Assembly (NCBI GenBank): GCA_017745595.1 | Contig: WMBV01000001.1 | Span: 310,001-374,000, forward strand | Source: Bordetella petrii | GTDB taxonomy: Bacteria; Pseudomonadota; Gammaproteobacteria; Burkholderiales; Burkholderiaceae_B | Reading direction: 5' to 3' | DNA: 64,000 nucleotides | Part shown: positions 18,822-27,678 of the stretch, piece by piece | Position numbering within the stretch: position 1 is the first letter of the stretch | Layout: every line of letters starts with the position of its first letter | Program-made: the position numbers and the translations under genes | Notes under the pieces: generated by a model | What the model was told of the DNA's origin: nothing | The model's database searches: none | The model's input: only the letters and a program-made list of their open reading frames with translations

Positions 18822-19580
18822 TCAGTAGTTGGGAATGTATCGGGCGGACAAATAGCCGCCATCGACGGGCAAGGTCACGCCGCAGACAAACGAAGCATCG
18901 TCCGATGCCAGGAACGCGATCGCGGCGGCCTGCTCTTCGGGCTGGCAAACGCGGCCCATCGGGGTCGAGGACACCATCAGCTTGACGTAGTTGGGGTTCT
19001 GCAAATGCGCTTCGGTCATCGGCGTCACCACCACGCCCGGGGCAATGGCGTTGACCCGGATACCCAGGTGGGCGACCTCGCTGGTCAGCTGCTGCGTGAA
19101 CTGGGCCACCCCAGCCTTGGCCACGGCGTAAGCGGTGGTACCGGGATACCCCACCAGGCCGAAGATCGAAGACAGGTTCACGATGCTGCCGCCCGGCCTG
19201 GGCAGGTGCGGCAGCACGGCCCGCGTGATGCGCATGAGGGACCCCAGGTTGATATCGACGATGCGCGCGAGCAGCGCATCGTCCGAATCTTCCAGCCGCT
19301 TGGAACCCCCGACGCCGGCATTGTTGACCAGCACATCGATGCGCCCGAACGCCTTGAGCGCCGCAGCGACGATAAGCTGCCCCGCTTCCGGGGCGGCGAC
19401 GTCGACAGCCAGCCCCTCGCCGCCCGCGGACCGGGCGGTCTCGACGACTTCGGGCAGCACGTCGACCCACAGCACCGATGCCCCCTCGTCGGCAAAACGC
19501 CGGGCGGTTGCCGCGCCGATACCGCGCGCCGCGCCGGTGACGATAATGGACTTTCCCTGGAACCGCTGCATCGTGGCCAT
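18822..19580 (-). CDS. Short-chain dehydrogenase/reductase (first)
   Basis: NAD(P)-dependent oxidoreductase of 252 residues with the classical SDR pattern: TGAARGIG (15-22), NNAG (86-89), the catalytic serine in NLSSIFG (about S138) and Y-x-x-x-K in YAVAK (Y151, K155). The aspartate in LWVDV at the end of the second strand points to NAD preference. It lies between the two P450 genes (24 and 36 base gaps), so it probably oxidises an alcohol made by one of them. Confidence 0.9.
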   Translation of the reverse strand: MATMQRFQGKSIIVTGAARGIGAATARRFADEGASVLWVDVLPEVVETARSAGGEGLAVDVAAPEAGQLIVAAALKAFGRIDVLVNNAGVGGSKRLEDSDDALLARIVDINLGSLMRITRAVLPHLPRPGGSIVNLSSIFGLVGYPGTTAYAVAKAGVAQFTQQLTSEVAHLGIRVNAIAPGVVVTPMTEAHLQNPNYVKLMVSSTPMGRVCQPEEQAAAIAFLASDDASFVCGVTLPVDGGYLSARYIPNY

Positions 19581-19604
19581 GCTTTCTCCGTAAGTCCGCT
19601 TACC

Positions 19605-20813
19605 TCAGGCCCGCAGGCGCAGAGGCAGGGTTTTCAGGCTGCGCAGGGCATTATTCAGCCGCTGCGTCGTGGGCCCTTCCAAGCTCAACCTGCCGACCCG
19701 CTTGATCAAGGCATTGAGCACGCACTCGCCTTCCAGGCGGGCGATCATCTGGCCGACGCACATGTGCACCCCGTGCCCCAGCGCCAAGTGGCCGACGGGA
19801 TTGCGCGCAACGTCGAATTCATCGGGCCTGTCCCAGAAGGCGGGATCGCGATTGGCCGCGCCCAGCTGCAGCATCACTTTCTTGTTTGCCGGGATGGCCA
19901 CGCCGTCCACCACGGCATCGCGCATGGTGAGCCGGTAGGCTGTCTGCGACGGGCTTTCCAGGCGCATGACTTCGTCCAGCGCCGGACGGGCCAGCGCGGG
20001 ATTTTCACGCAGCCGCGCATACTGGGAAGGATCGCGGGCCAGGTAATACAGCACCGCGGAAATCATGCTGGTGGTGGTGTCCAGCCCGCCGCGCAGGAAA
20101 GAACGGATCAGCAACGGAGCCAGCTCCGGCGCCATCTGGCCGGCATCGGCCGCTTCGAAAACCTTGATTCCGAAGCCGCCCGGCATCATGCTTTCGCGCT
20201 GCATGCTGGCCTGCTGCCAATCTTTGATGAGCGCGTCGGCGCGCTGCTGCGTAGCCAGATAGCGGGCATTGCGGGGCCCCTGGCTATCGAAGTTGAGCTC
20301 GCCCATCAGGTACCAGTTCGCACGCAGCTCAGGCGTATGCCGAATGCCCATGGCCTTGGGAAACGACGTGGACACATAGGCTTCCGCCAGGTCTTGTACG
20401 CCGTCCACGTATTCTTTCTCGACCATCTCGCCGATCAGCCGCTCGGCTTCTTCTTCGAATCCCGCGCGCCAGCCACGGATGACCTGCGGCGACAGGATGC
20501 GCTGTATGACCGTGCGCACCTGCGTATGGTCGGGCGGATCCACGTCGCCGATGGGGCTTTGGGCGCGCCAGGTGTCCGGCTCGCGCACGTCGGTCAGGCC
20601 GATGCCGCCGGAAGACGAGAAGGTCTCCCAGTCTTTCATCGCGTCGCGCACCTGCCGATAACGCCCGATGGCGTAGACGCCGTGGCGCTTCAGATACACC
20701 GCCGGCGCCTGGCGGAGCTGTTCGAACATGGCAAACGGCGACTCGAGCACGGCATCGTCGTAAGGATCGATGTCGAGTTCGGGGGCCGCGACTGCAACCG
20801 CGACTTGGGTCAT
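19605..20813 (-). CDS. Cytochrome P450, CYP199-like (second paralogue)
   Basis: P450 of 402 residues, similar along its whole length to the paralogue at 16721-17938. Shared blocks include LLIRSFLRGGLDTT, NRDPAFWDRPDEFD and HMCVGQMIARLEGEC; the heme cysteine is about C352. The most visible differences are in regions that usually line the P450 substrate pocket, for example VYLKRHGVYAIGRY near residues 40-55. This suggests duplication followed by a shift in substrate. It has no ferredoxin gene of its own and must share the ferredoxin at 16374. Confidence 0.92.
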   Translation of the reverse strand: MTQVAVAVAAPELDIDPYDDAVLESPFAMFEQLRQAPAVYLKRHGVYAIGRYRQVRDAMKDWETFSSSGGIGLTDVREPDTWRAQSPIGDVDPPDHTQVRTVIQRILSPQVIRGWRAGFEEEAERLIGEMVEKEYVDGVQDLAEAYVSTSFPKAMGIRHTPELRANWYLMGELNFDSQGPRNARYLATQQRADALIKDWQQASMQRESMMPGGFGIKVFEAADAGQMAPELAPLLIRSFLRGGLDTTTSMISAVLYYLARDPSQYARLRENPALARPALDEVMRLESPSQTAYRLTMRDAVVDGVAIPANKKVMLQLGAANRDPAFWDRPDEFDVARNPVGHLALGHGVHMCVGQMIARLEGECVLNALIKRVGRLSLEGPTTQRLNNALRSLKTLPLRLRA

Positions 20814-20859
20814 GGTCTGGTTCCTTTTCGTCTGGACCGGTGCTGGACAACCTCGCTCG

Positions 20860-21630
20860 TCAGGCCTTCAGCCCCCCATCGACCGGCATCGTCACGCCCG
20901 TGGTGTAGCTGGCGGCGTCGCTCAGGAAATACATGACGGCATCGGCGATCTCGTCGGCCTGGCCGAACCGTCCCATTGGAATGCGGTTGCGCATGACATC
21001 GACGGTTGGCGGCGCGGCGCCGCCCAGCTCGCCTGCTTTCACGAACATTTCCTGCGCCATGGGGGTGTCTATGGTGCCCGGGCATACGCAATTGACCCGG
21101 ATGCCTTCGCGCGCATGATTCAGCGCCAGGCTGCGCGCCAACAGCGCCACGGCGCCCTTCGAGGCCGAATACGCGGGCAGGAAGCCCGAACCGCCGAGGC
21201 CGGCGGTGGACGAGAACAGCACGATCGACCCCTTGCCCAGTTCGCGCATCTGCGGAACGAGCGCCTTGACGGCCAGCCAGGCCCCCTTGACGTTGACATC
21301 GAAAAGCCTGTCCCACTCTTCTTCGGTGTAGTCGATGGCCGGCTTGGGAATGCCGTTGATGCCCGCCGAGGCCACGAGAAACTCGGCGGGGCCGAAGGCC
21401 TGGCGCGACCGTTCCGCGGCCGCGTTCACGTCCGCCGCCACCGATGCGTCGCCCACATAAGTGACAGCGTCGGGGCACAACGCCCGGATCTTTTCCAGGC
21501 CGGCCGCATCGCGGTCGAACAGCATCAGCTTCGCGCCGCCGCGGGCCAGCCTCAAGGCACTGGCCTTGCCCAACCCCGAGGCCGCTCCGGTCACGAAAGC
21601 AACACGGCCCTGAAAGCGCGATTCAGACAT
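20860..21630 (-). CDS. Short-chain dehydrogenase/reductase (second)
   Basis: SDR oxidoreductase of 256 residues: TGAASGLG (14-21), the catalytic serine in LFSSTAG (about S141), and YSASK (Y154, K158). LMLFDRD at the second strand suggests NAD use. The ATG was chosen because GGAGG precedes it; it overlaps the end of livF by 8 bases. It ends 46 bases before the second P450 gene. The pairing of each P450 with an SDR suggests two hydroxylation/oxidation rounds (inference). Confidence 0.9.
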   Translation of the reverse strand: MSESRFQGRVAFVTGAASGLGKASALRLARGGAKLMLFDRDAAGLEKIRALCPDAVTYVGDASVAADVNAAAERSRQAFGPAEFLVASAGINGIPKPAIDYTEEEWDRLFDVNVKGAWLAVKALVPQMRELGKGSIVLFSSTAGLGGSGFLPAYSASKGAVALLARSLALNHAREGIRVNCVCPGTIDTPMAQEMFVKAGELGGAAPPTVDVMRNRIPMGRFGQADEIADAVMYFLSDAASYTTGVTMPVDGGLKA

Positions 21631-22342
21631 GCTCTTTACCTCCAAGATAGAATTCGCGCAGTTCGTCCATGGCCACGCCATCGCCGACCTCGCGCTCATA
21701 AGCGATACGTCCGCCGCGAATCACATAGATGTAATCCGCGATGTCCAGCGCCATCCCCACGTTCTGTTCCACCAGCAGCAGCGTCAGGCCCAGTTCGCGC
21801 AAGGCGAGAATCGCTTCGGCGATTTCTTCCACGACCCTGGGCGCCAGCGCGGCCGACGGCTCGTCCAGCAGCAGCATGGAAGGACGCGACATGAGCGAAC
21901 GGCCGATGGCCAGCATCTGGCGCTCGCCGCCGGACAGCATCCCGGCCGCCACATTGCGGCGCTCGCGCAAGCGCTTGAAGCGCTGGTAAACGCCTTCGAG
22001 GTCTTCGGCGATGCCGGCCTTGTCGCGGCGGCGGTGATAGGCCCCCATCATCAGGTTTTCCTGGACGCTCATGCCCGCGAAGACTTCCTTGCCTTGCGGC
22101 ACCAGCGACAGGCCCATGGCTGCGCGGCGCTCGACCGGGACGTCGTCGATGTCCTTGCCGTCGAAGACGATGTTTCCTTCCTGCAATGAAACCAGGCCCA
22201 CGATGCTTTTCAGGGTGGTGGATTTCCCCGTGCCATTGCCGCCCAGCAACGCGACCAGCCCGCCTTTGGGCACGTCCAGCGTCACGCCATGCAATATGCG
22301 CGTGCGGCCGTAGCCCGCGATGATGTTGTTAAGCTTTAGCAC
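21623..22342 (-). CDS. livF: ABC transporter ATPase, branched-chain amino acid type (LivF)
   Basis: Second ATPase of a LivFGHMK-type importer, 239 residues from a GTG start. Walker A is GGNGTGKS (34-41), the signature is LSGGERQ and Walker B is LLLDEP. The GTG gives the typical LivF beginning LKLNNIIAGYG and overlaps the end of livG; an ATG 16 codons upstream is open but adds residues unlike the family. In this operon the importer probably takes up an aromatic or amide substrate, not leucine. Confidence 0.9.
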   Translation of the reverse strand: MLKLNNIIAGYGRTRILHGVTLDVPKGGLVALLGGNGTGKSTTLKSIVGLVSLQEGNIVFDGKDIDDVPVERRAAMGLSLVPQGKEVFAGMSVQENLMMGAYHRRRDKAGIAEDLEGVYQRFKRLRERRNVAAGMLSGGERQMLAIGRSLMSRPSMLLLDEPSAALAPRVVEEIAEAILALRELGLTLLLVEQNVGMALDIADYIYVIRGGRIAYEREVGDGVAMDELREFYLGGKEHV

Positions 22343-23120
22343 GGCGCTTCCATCCTGAACCGATATAAGCCTCGACCACGACCGGGTCATTGACCACGGC
22401 CTCCGGGTGTCCCTGGGCGATCATGACCCCGCTGTCGAGCACGACCACCTGGTCGCACAGTTCGCGCACCACGCGCATATCGTGCTCGACCAGCAGGATG
22501 CTCATGCCGAATTCGTCGCGCATCCTGCGGATGATGCCGACCAGCCGGTCGACGTTGGGGGGCGACAGCCCGGCCGCCGGCTCATCGAGCAGGAACAGCT
22601 TGGGCATGCTGATGAGCCCGCGGGCCAGCTCCACCATGCGCTGCTGCCCGATAGACAGGTCGGTCGCCGGCCGTTTCGCGAATTGCTCCATCTCGAACCA
22701 CTGCAGCAGTTCACGCGCCTTGGCCCGCACGGCGTCTTCTTCCTGGACGGCCTGGGCACGCCCCAGGATGGTGTCCAGCGTGCTGGATTGCATGCGGATG
22801 TGATGCGCAAGCAGCAGATTGTCTTCGACGCTCAGCGAGCCGAACAGCCGGATCATCTGGAAACTGCGCGCCATGCCCAGGCGAGCCCGCTTGTAGGGCG
22901 GCAAGGCCGTGACGTCCTGCCCGCCGAACAGGAACGATCCCCCGTTCGCCTCGAGCTCGCCCGTGATCAGGTTGACCATGGTGGATTTGCCCGAGCCGTT
23001 GGGTCCGATCAAGCCGACGATTTCGCCGACGCCGACCGACAGGCTGACATCCTTGACCGCCACCACGCCGCCGAACCGGCGATGGATGCCCCGGGCTTCC
23101 AGAATGGGAGCGGTGCTCAT
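22329..23120 (-). CDS. livG: ABC transporter ATPase, branched-chain amino acid type (LivG)
   Basis: First ATPase of the importer, 263 residues. Walker A GPNGSGKS (39-46), signature LSIGQQR, Walker B LFLLDEP, and the LivG-specific ending region with VEHDMRVV. Its start overlaps the livM stop as ATGA and its end overlaps livF, so the ABC genes are translationally coupled. Confidence 0.93.
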   Translation of the reverse strand: MSTAPILEARGIHRRFGGVVAVKDVSLSVGVGEIVGLIGPNGSGKSTMVNLITGELEANGGSFLFGGQDVTALPPYKRARLGMARSFQMIRLFGSLSVEDNLLLAHHIRMQSSTLDTILGRAQAVQEEDAVRAKARELLQWFEMEQFAKRPATDLSIGQQRMVELARGLISMPKLFLLDEPAAGLSPPNVDRLVGIIRRMRDEFGMSILLVEHDMRVVRELCDQVVVLDSGVMIAQGHPEAVVNDPVVVEAYIGSGWKRRAKA

Positions 23121-24070
23121 GCCTGGGCCTCCTTGGTGGCGCGCAGTTTACGTACCCGGCCCGCGATGCCTTCGGGCATCAGGGCAATGGCCAGTACCAG
23201 CAGGACGCCGAAGAACAGCATGCGATAGCGGGCCCAGTCGCCCAGCATTTCGGGCAGAAGGGTCAAGAGCGCGACGCCCAATATGGGGCCATAGAACGAA
23301 CCCTTGCCGCCGATGATCATCATTGCCACGATCGTGCAGGAGATCCAGATGGTGTAGTCGTCGGGGGCGATATTGCCCATATAGTGGGCCATGAGCACGC
23401 CCGCGGCGCCGGCAAAAGCCGCCGAGGCGACGAAAGCCGTCAGCTTGGCCCGGGTGGCGTTCAGGCCGATGGCCGACGCCAGGACCTCGTCATCGCGCAC
23501 CGCAACCCATTCGCGCCCCAGCCGCGACTTCACCAGCCGTTCGGCGATGACCACCAGCACGACCGTCGCCGTCAGAATCAGCCAGTAGTTGGCCCTCAAG
23601 CCGTCGATCGTGAACAAGTGCGCGCCGAACAATGAGACATCGCCTACCGGTTCCACCGGCAGTCCGTTCTGCCCCCCGGTAAAAGACGTCCACTGCACCA
23701 GCCCCAGATACACGATGGTCTGGAAGGCAATGGTCACGATGGCCAGAAAATGCCCCTTCAGGCGCAGCGCGGGGATGCCCAGCAGCAGGCCGCACAGACC
23801 GGTGATGATCATCCCGGCCGGCAGGTGCACCCAAAAGCCGGTATGCAGGTCGCGCGACATGATGCCGGCGGTATAGGCGCCGATTCCGAAAAACGCCCCC
23901 TGGGCGAACGAAAACTGCCCGCAGAACCCGGTAACCAGGTTCAACCCGGTCGTCAGGATCACGTACACCAGCATCAGCAGCAGCAGCGACACGATATAGC
24001 TGCCCTGCACAAGGAACGGCACCGCGGCCAACAGCAGCACCAGAATGACGAGGGAAAGATTTTTCTTCAT
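23117..24070 (-). CDS. livM: ABC transporter permease, branched-chain amino acid type (LivM)
   Basis: Inner-membrane permease of 317 residues with about nine hydrophobic segments starting at residue 5. The cytoplasmic loop VAVRDDEVLASAIGLN is the conserved EAA-like coupling segment of LivM proteins, and NLVTGFCGQFSFAQGAFFGIGAY is diagnostic of the family. It overlaps livH and livG by four bases at each end. Confidence 0.93.
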   Translation of the reverse strand: MKKNLSLVILVLLLAAVPFLVQGSYIVSLLLLMLVYVILTTGLNLVTGFCGQFSFAQGAFFGIGAYTAGIMSRDLHTGFWVHLPAGMIITGLCGLLLGIPALRLKGHFLAIVTIAFQTIVYLGLVQWTSFTGGQNGLPVEPVGDVSLFGAHLFTIDGLRANYWLILTATVVLVVIAERLVKSRLGREWVAVRDDEVLASAIGLNATRAKLTAFVASAAFAGAAGVLMAHYMGNIAPDDYTIWISCTIVAMMIIGGKGSFYGPILGVALLTLLPEMLGDWARYRMLFFGVLLVLAIALMPEGIAGRVRKLRATKEAQA

Positions 24071-24939
24071 GAGCGTTGGAACGTCCTTCCGAACAGACCC
24101 TGCGGACGCAGCAACAGGACGGCGATGACGATCACGAATCCGACGATGTCGCGCAAGCCGTTGCCCAGGTAGGCCGAGGTGAGAGATTCGACGATACCCA
24201 GCAGCAGGCCGGCGGCGGCCGCACCGGCCACGTTGCCCATGCCCCCCAGGATGACAACCGTGAATGCCTTAAGCACGATCATGTTGCCGATGATGGGGTA
24301 CACCATGTACACCGATGACATCAGGAAACCCGCGATACCCGCCAGCAGGGCCGACACGATGAAGGTAATGACGGCAACCCGCTGCACGCGCACGCCGCAC
24401 ATCCTGGCCACTACGGCATGCTGAGCCATGGCGCGCAGGCTGCGCCCGGTCCAGGTGTAGCGCAACACCAGGTACAGCACCGAAATCAGCGCCACCATCG
24501 CCACCGGGATCAGCAATTGCTGCAGGGGCAGGTAGACCGGCCCCATTTCGACCCCTATGGTGGAATACTTGGTCTGCATCAGCATGGGACTGGGGCCGAA
24601 GCCGATCAAGGCCGAGTTCTGCAGCACTACCGCCAGGCCGAACGACGCAATAATGGAACTGGTTGCGTCTCGCTCTTTGAGCATTTTGTTCAGCAGCCCT
24701 TCGGCGCCCAGGCCCAGAATGACGGCCACCACCAGCACGCCGGCCAGGGCTGCCCAGATGGGCAGCCCGTAGTTGATGACCAGGATCAGCCCCGTGTAGG
24801 CGCCCAGCATATAGAACTCGCCATGGGCGAAGTTGACGACGCCCAGGATGCCGAATACCAGGGTCAGCCCGACAGCCACCAGCACATAGTTGCTGCCGTT
24901 GACGATGCCGTTGGCGAGATACTGCAGTAGAAGGTCCAC
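24067..24939 (-). CDS. livH: ABC transporter permease, branched-chain amino acid type (LivH)
   Basis: Inner-membrane permease of 290 residues. The segment GVVNFAHGEFYMLGAY near residue 33-48 is the LivH hallmark, and RAMAQHAVVARMCGVRV is the ATPase-coupling loop. It lies 21 bases after the binding-protein gene and overlaps livM. Confidence 0.93.
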   Translation of the reverse strand: MDLLLQYLANGIVNGSNYVLVAVGLTLVFGILGVVNFAHGEFYMLGAYTGLILVINYGLPIWAALAGVLVVAVILGLGAEGLLNKMLKERDATSSIIASFGLAVVLQNSALIGFGPSPMLMQTKYSTIGVEMGPVYLPLQQLLIPVAMVALISVLYLVLRYTWTGRSLRAMAQHAVVARMCGVRVQRVAVITFIVSALLAGIAGFLMSSVYMVYPIIGNMIVLKAFTVVILGGMGNVAGAAAAGLLLGIVESLTSAYLGNGLRDIVGFVIVIAVLLLRPQGLFGRTFQRS

Positions 24940-24960
24940 GATCGCTTCCGCCTCGATTGA

Positions 24961-26112
24961 TCAATGATCGAGAACGCGCTTGCCGTTCTTGATGATCGCA
25001 ATGAAATAGGGATAGTCGACACTGCCCTTGTCATTGAAGTCCGCCGTGGTTCCCTCGGGCCCCAGGCCTATCGGGAAGTCCTTCATGCCATTGGCCAGCA
25101 TCTGCTGGATCGCGGCGCCGTCCGGCTTGCCCACGCGGCGCAGCGCCTCGATACCGATGGCCGCCGAGTAATAGCCGAGGGCATTGAGCATGCCCGGGTC
25201 GTATCCGTACTCTTTGCGGAAGCGCTCGCCGAAAGCGCGGCCGACCTTGTTCGGCGTGCTGGCCTCGTAGGCGGTGGCCACCGCGAAATTTTCCGACGCC
25301 GGCCCCGCCAGCTTGATGAAATCGTCGCTCAGCATCGAGCCGGAACCCACGAACTGGGTGCGCAGCCCCACCGACGCGGCCTGGCGCACGATGGTGGCGC
25401 CGTCCGCCGCCCAGCCGCCTATGTAGACCACGTCGGGCTTGAGGGTGCGGATCCGGGTCAGGATGGTGGAGAAGTCTTGGTCGCCAATGTTGTACGACTC
25501 GTTGGCCACGATTTCGCCGCCCGCGCCTTGCACCACCTCGGTGGTCTGCTTGGCCAGGTCGGTGCCGTAGCCGGTCGTGTCATGCAAGATGGCGACACGC
25601 TTGGCGTGGAACTTGTTGATGATCGCGTTCGCGGTGTCGTAGCCCTGGCCCGTGCTGTCGGAAAAGAACCGGAAGAACCAGGGATCTCCCGGCGTGTTGG
25701 CGTCCGTGGCGATAGCGCCGGTGGAGCCGCCCGTCAGCATGGGCACCTTGAGCTCTTTGGCCACCTTCATGCTGGCAACGACCACGGCGGAGGCATAAGT
25801 GCCGATGATGAGAGGCACGTGCTCCTGCTCGATGAGCTTGCGAACCGCCAACACCCCCTTGGAGGTATTGCTTTCGTCGTCCTCGACCGCGAGTTCGATC
25901 TTGCGCCCCAGCACACCGCCCGCGGCGTTGACTTCGGCGACGGCGAACTTGACGCCCTTGAAAACCTGATTGCCTTCGATGGAACCGTTACCCGACAAGG
26001 GCAACATGCAGCCAATGCGTATGGGCGACGAGTCTTGCGCTTTGACCAGAGCCGGCAGCGCAATGCCAGCCCCCAGCAACCCGAGCATATGACGACGAGA
26101 AATCCTGGACAT
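24961..26112 (-). CDS. Periplasmic binding protein of the Liv-type importer
   Basis: Type I periplasmic binding fold, 383 residues. The signal peptide begins SRRHMLGLLGAG, a twin-arginine-like motif, and ends near ALVKA (about residue 25), so Tat export is possible. The ligand-binding scaffold is typical: IGCMLPLSG at the N-terminus, NPAGG-like NAAGGVLGRKIEL, and the repeated Rossmann-like halves. First gene of the long minus-strand catabolic operon; it gives the importer its specificity. Homologues in similar clusters bind aromatic acids and amides rather than branched amino acids (inference). Confidence 0.92.
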   Translation of the reverse strand: MSRISRRHMLGLLGAGIALPALVKAQDSSPIRIGCMLPLSGNGSIEGNQVFKGVKFAVAEVNAAGGVLGRKIELAVEDDESNTSKGVLAVRKLIEQEHVPLIIGTYASAVVVASMKVAKELKVPMLTGGSTGAIATDANTPGDPWFFRFFSDSTGQGYDTANAIINKFHAKRVAILHDTTGYGTDLAKQTTEVVQGAGGEIVANESYNIGDQDFSTILTRIRTLKPDVVYIGGWAADGATIVRQAASVGLRTQFVGSGSMLSDDFIKLAGPASENFAVATAYEASTPNKVGRAFGERFRKEYGYDPGMLNALGYYSAAIGIEALRRVGKPDGAAIQQMLANGMKDFPIGLGPEGTTADFNDKGSVDYPYFIAIIKNGKRVLDH

Positions 26113-26190
26113 GGAAGCCCCCTTTTTTTGGGTATATGGAACAGGTACCTACACTCGATGACAGATCCATCATCGTATCGCTTAACAATA

Positions 26191-26200
26191 CAACCGTATT
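26191..26200 (+). repeat. Direct repeat CAACCGTATT, copy 1
   Basis: Identical ten-base motif, also present at 26347-26356. Copy 1 is 78 bp before the binding-protein ATG of the minus-strand operon. Confidence 0.5.
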
Positions 26201-26346
26201 TAATAATGAACCCAGATCGAAACTCGGGCAATAGTTTTCTTGCTCGGGAAAACCCTTGATTAATAAGGAATTCACGGGTTAACCCGGCCGCTTTATGGCG
26301 ATTTTGGGATCGCCGGTGCAAAAATGGCCCGCATCGATATACAATT

Positions 26347-26356
26347 CAACCGTATT
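26347..26356 (+). repeat. Direct repeat CAACCGTATT, copy 2
   Basis: Second copy of the motif found at 26191-26200, lying just before the inverted repeat at 26360-26380 and 49 bp before the reductase ATG. Confidence 0.5.
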
Positions 26357-26359
26357 GAG

Positions 26360-26380
26360 GAAAGATACGGGGTATCTTTC
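26360..26380. promoter_or_regulatory. Perfect inverted repeat, candidate operator of the reductase gene
   Basis: GAAAGATAC, three G, then GTATCTTTC: a 9-bp perfect palindrome with a 3-base spacer, 25 bases upstream of the ATG at 26406. It could also form a hairpin in the mRNA leader. The position next to the start fits a repressor operator. Confidence 0.55.
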
Positions 26381-26405
26381 TTTCCCAGACTGCCAGCGGG
26401 GCCTC

Positions 26406-27611
26406 ATGCAGCGTATCGTCATCGTGGGGGGCGGCCATGCCGCCTCGCAGCTTTGTGCCAGCCTCGCCGAGGCCGGGCTTCGAACCGGCGTCACCCTGGT
26501 AAGCGCCGAGGCCCACCTTCCTTATCACCGCCCGCCGCTATCCAAGGGATACCTCAAAGACACCCAGGCCGCGCCCCAGCTGCTGCGTCCCGAGTCGGCC
26601 TACGAGGGGATGACCGTGCATCTGAACGCGCGCGCCGAGCATATCGATGCCGAGGCACGCAAGGTCACGCTCAGCGACGGCCAGGTCCTGCCCTACGATG
26701 CCCTGGTCCTTGCCACCGGCACCCGCCCGCGGCGCCTGCCCGGACTACCCGAGACGCTGGACAACCTGCACTATCTGCGCAGCATCGACGATGCGCTGCG
26801 CCTGCGCGTGTCGTTAGCCGAGGCAAGGTCCGTCACTGTGCTTGGGGGCGGTTTCATCGGCCTGGAAATTGCCGCGACCGCGGCGGCGCTGGGCAAGCGC
26901 GTCACGGTCTTCGAGATGGCCGACCGGCTGCTGGCCCGCGCCGTCTCGCCCGACGTTTCCGAGCATGTCGCAAACACGCTTCTGCAGGCCGGCATCACCT
27001 TGCGGCGCAATTGCGGGCCGATCGAGTTCCAGTGCCAGCAGCGGCGCGTCGATGCGCTGATCTGCCAGGGCGAGACGCATCCCGCCGACCTGCTTGTGGC
27101 CGGCATCGGCGCCGAGCCCGATACCGCGCTGGCCCAGTCGGCGGGCCTGGCCATCGACAACGGTATCGCCGTCGATGGCCATATGCGGACATCCGCCGCG
27201 CATATCTATGCGATCGGCGATTGCGTGAGTTTTCCCTATGCGCGCTGGAATCGGCGCCTGCGCCTGGAATCGGTACAGAATGCCAATGACCAGGCGCGCA
27301 CGCTCGCGGCGCTGCTGCTGGAGCAGCAGCCGGCGCCCTACGCCGCCGTGCCCTGGTTCTGGTCCGATCTGGGCAGCCTGCGCCTGCAGATGGCCGGCCT
27401 GGCCCCCCAGGGGGCCGAGCGCGTGACGCGGCCTGGCGCCAAGCCCGGCAGCTTCTCGATACTGCATTTCGCCCAGGGCAGGCTGGCTTGCGTGGAATCG
27501 ATCAACGCGCCGGTCGATCACATTGCCGCGCGCAAGCTGCTGGAAAAAGACGAGCTCCCCGGCCAGGCGGTGCTGGCCGACCCGGCCATACCGCTCAAGA
27601 CCCATCTCTGA
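26406..27611 (+). CDS. FAD-dependent ferredoxin reductase (putidaredoxin-reductase type)
   Basis: NADH-dependent flavoprotein of 401 residues, most likely reducing the ferredoxin of the divergent P450 operon. FAD site IVIVGGGHAA (4-13), substrate-side PYHRPPLSKGYL (about 40-51), NAD site VTVLGGGFIGLEIA (about 141-154) and the second FAD motif IYAIGDC all match the rubredoxin/putidaredoxin reductase family. The ATG is preceded by AGCGGGG only weakly; the open frame upstream runs through the operator region and was not used. Together with the two P450s and the ferredoxin it completes a class I P450 system. Confidence 0.93.
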   Translation: MQRIVIVGGGHAASQLCASLAEAGLRTGVTLVSAEAHLPYHRPPLSKGYLKDTQAAPQLLRPESAYEGMTVHLNARAEHIDAEARKVTLSDGQVLPYDALVLATGTRPRRLPGLPETLDNLHYLRSIDDALRLRVSLAEARSVTVLGGGFIGLEIAATAAALGKRVTVFEMADRLLARAVSPDVSEHVANTLLQAGITLRRNCGPIEFQCQQRRVDALICQGETHPADLLVAGIGAEPDTALAQSAGLAIDNGIAVDGHMRTSAAHIYAIGDCVSFPYARWNRRLRLESVQNANDQARTLAALLLEQQPAPYAAVPWFWSDLGSLRLQMAGLAPQGAERVTRPGAKPGSFSILHFAQGRLACVESINAPVDHIAARKLLEKDELPGQAVLADPAIPLKTHL

Positions 27612-27631
27612 ACGGCCGGCACCGGCCATTA

Positions 27632-27648
27632 AAAAAGCGCCACTTTTT
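27632..27648 (+). terminator. Possible terminator between reductase and AraC genes
   Basis: AAAAAG, five-base loop, CTTTTT, preceded by a GC-rich hairpin (GGCCGG CA CCGGCC) directly after the reductase stop. Short stem, so modest confidence. Confidence 0.45.
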
Positions 27649-27678
27649 AGTCGTATCGCGACGTTTCTCCAGTAGTAT

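Larger units (their letters stand above)
26113..26405. promoter_or_regulatory. Divergent control region of the P450 catabolic island
   Basis: AT-rich 293-bp region between the importer operon and the reductase gene. It holds two copies of CAACCGTATT (26191-26200 and 26347-26356, same orientation, 156 bp apart) and a perfect inverted repeat at 26360-26380. No ORF with coding character. Candidate regulators are the operon's IclR protein and the AraC-type protein encoded at 27679. Confidence 0.6.
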
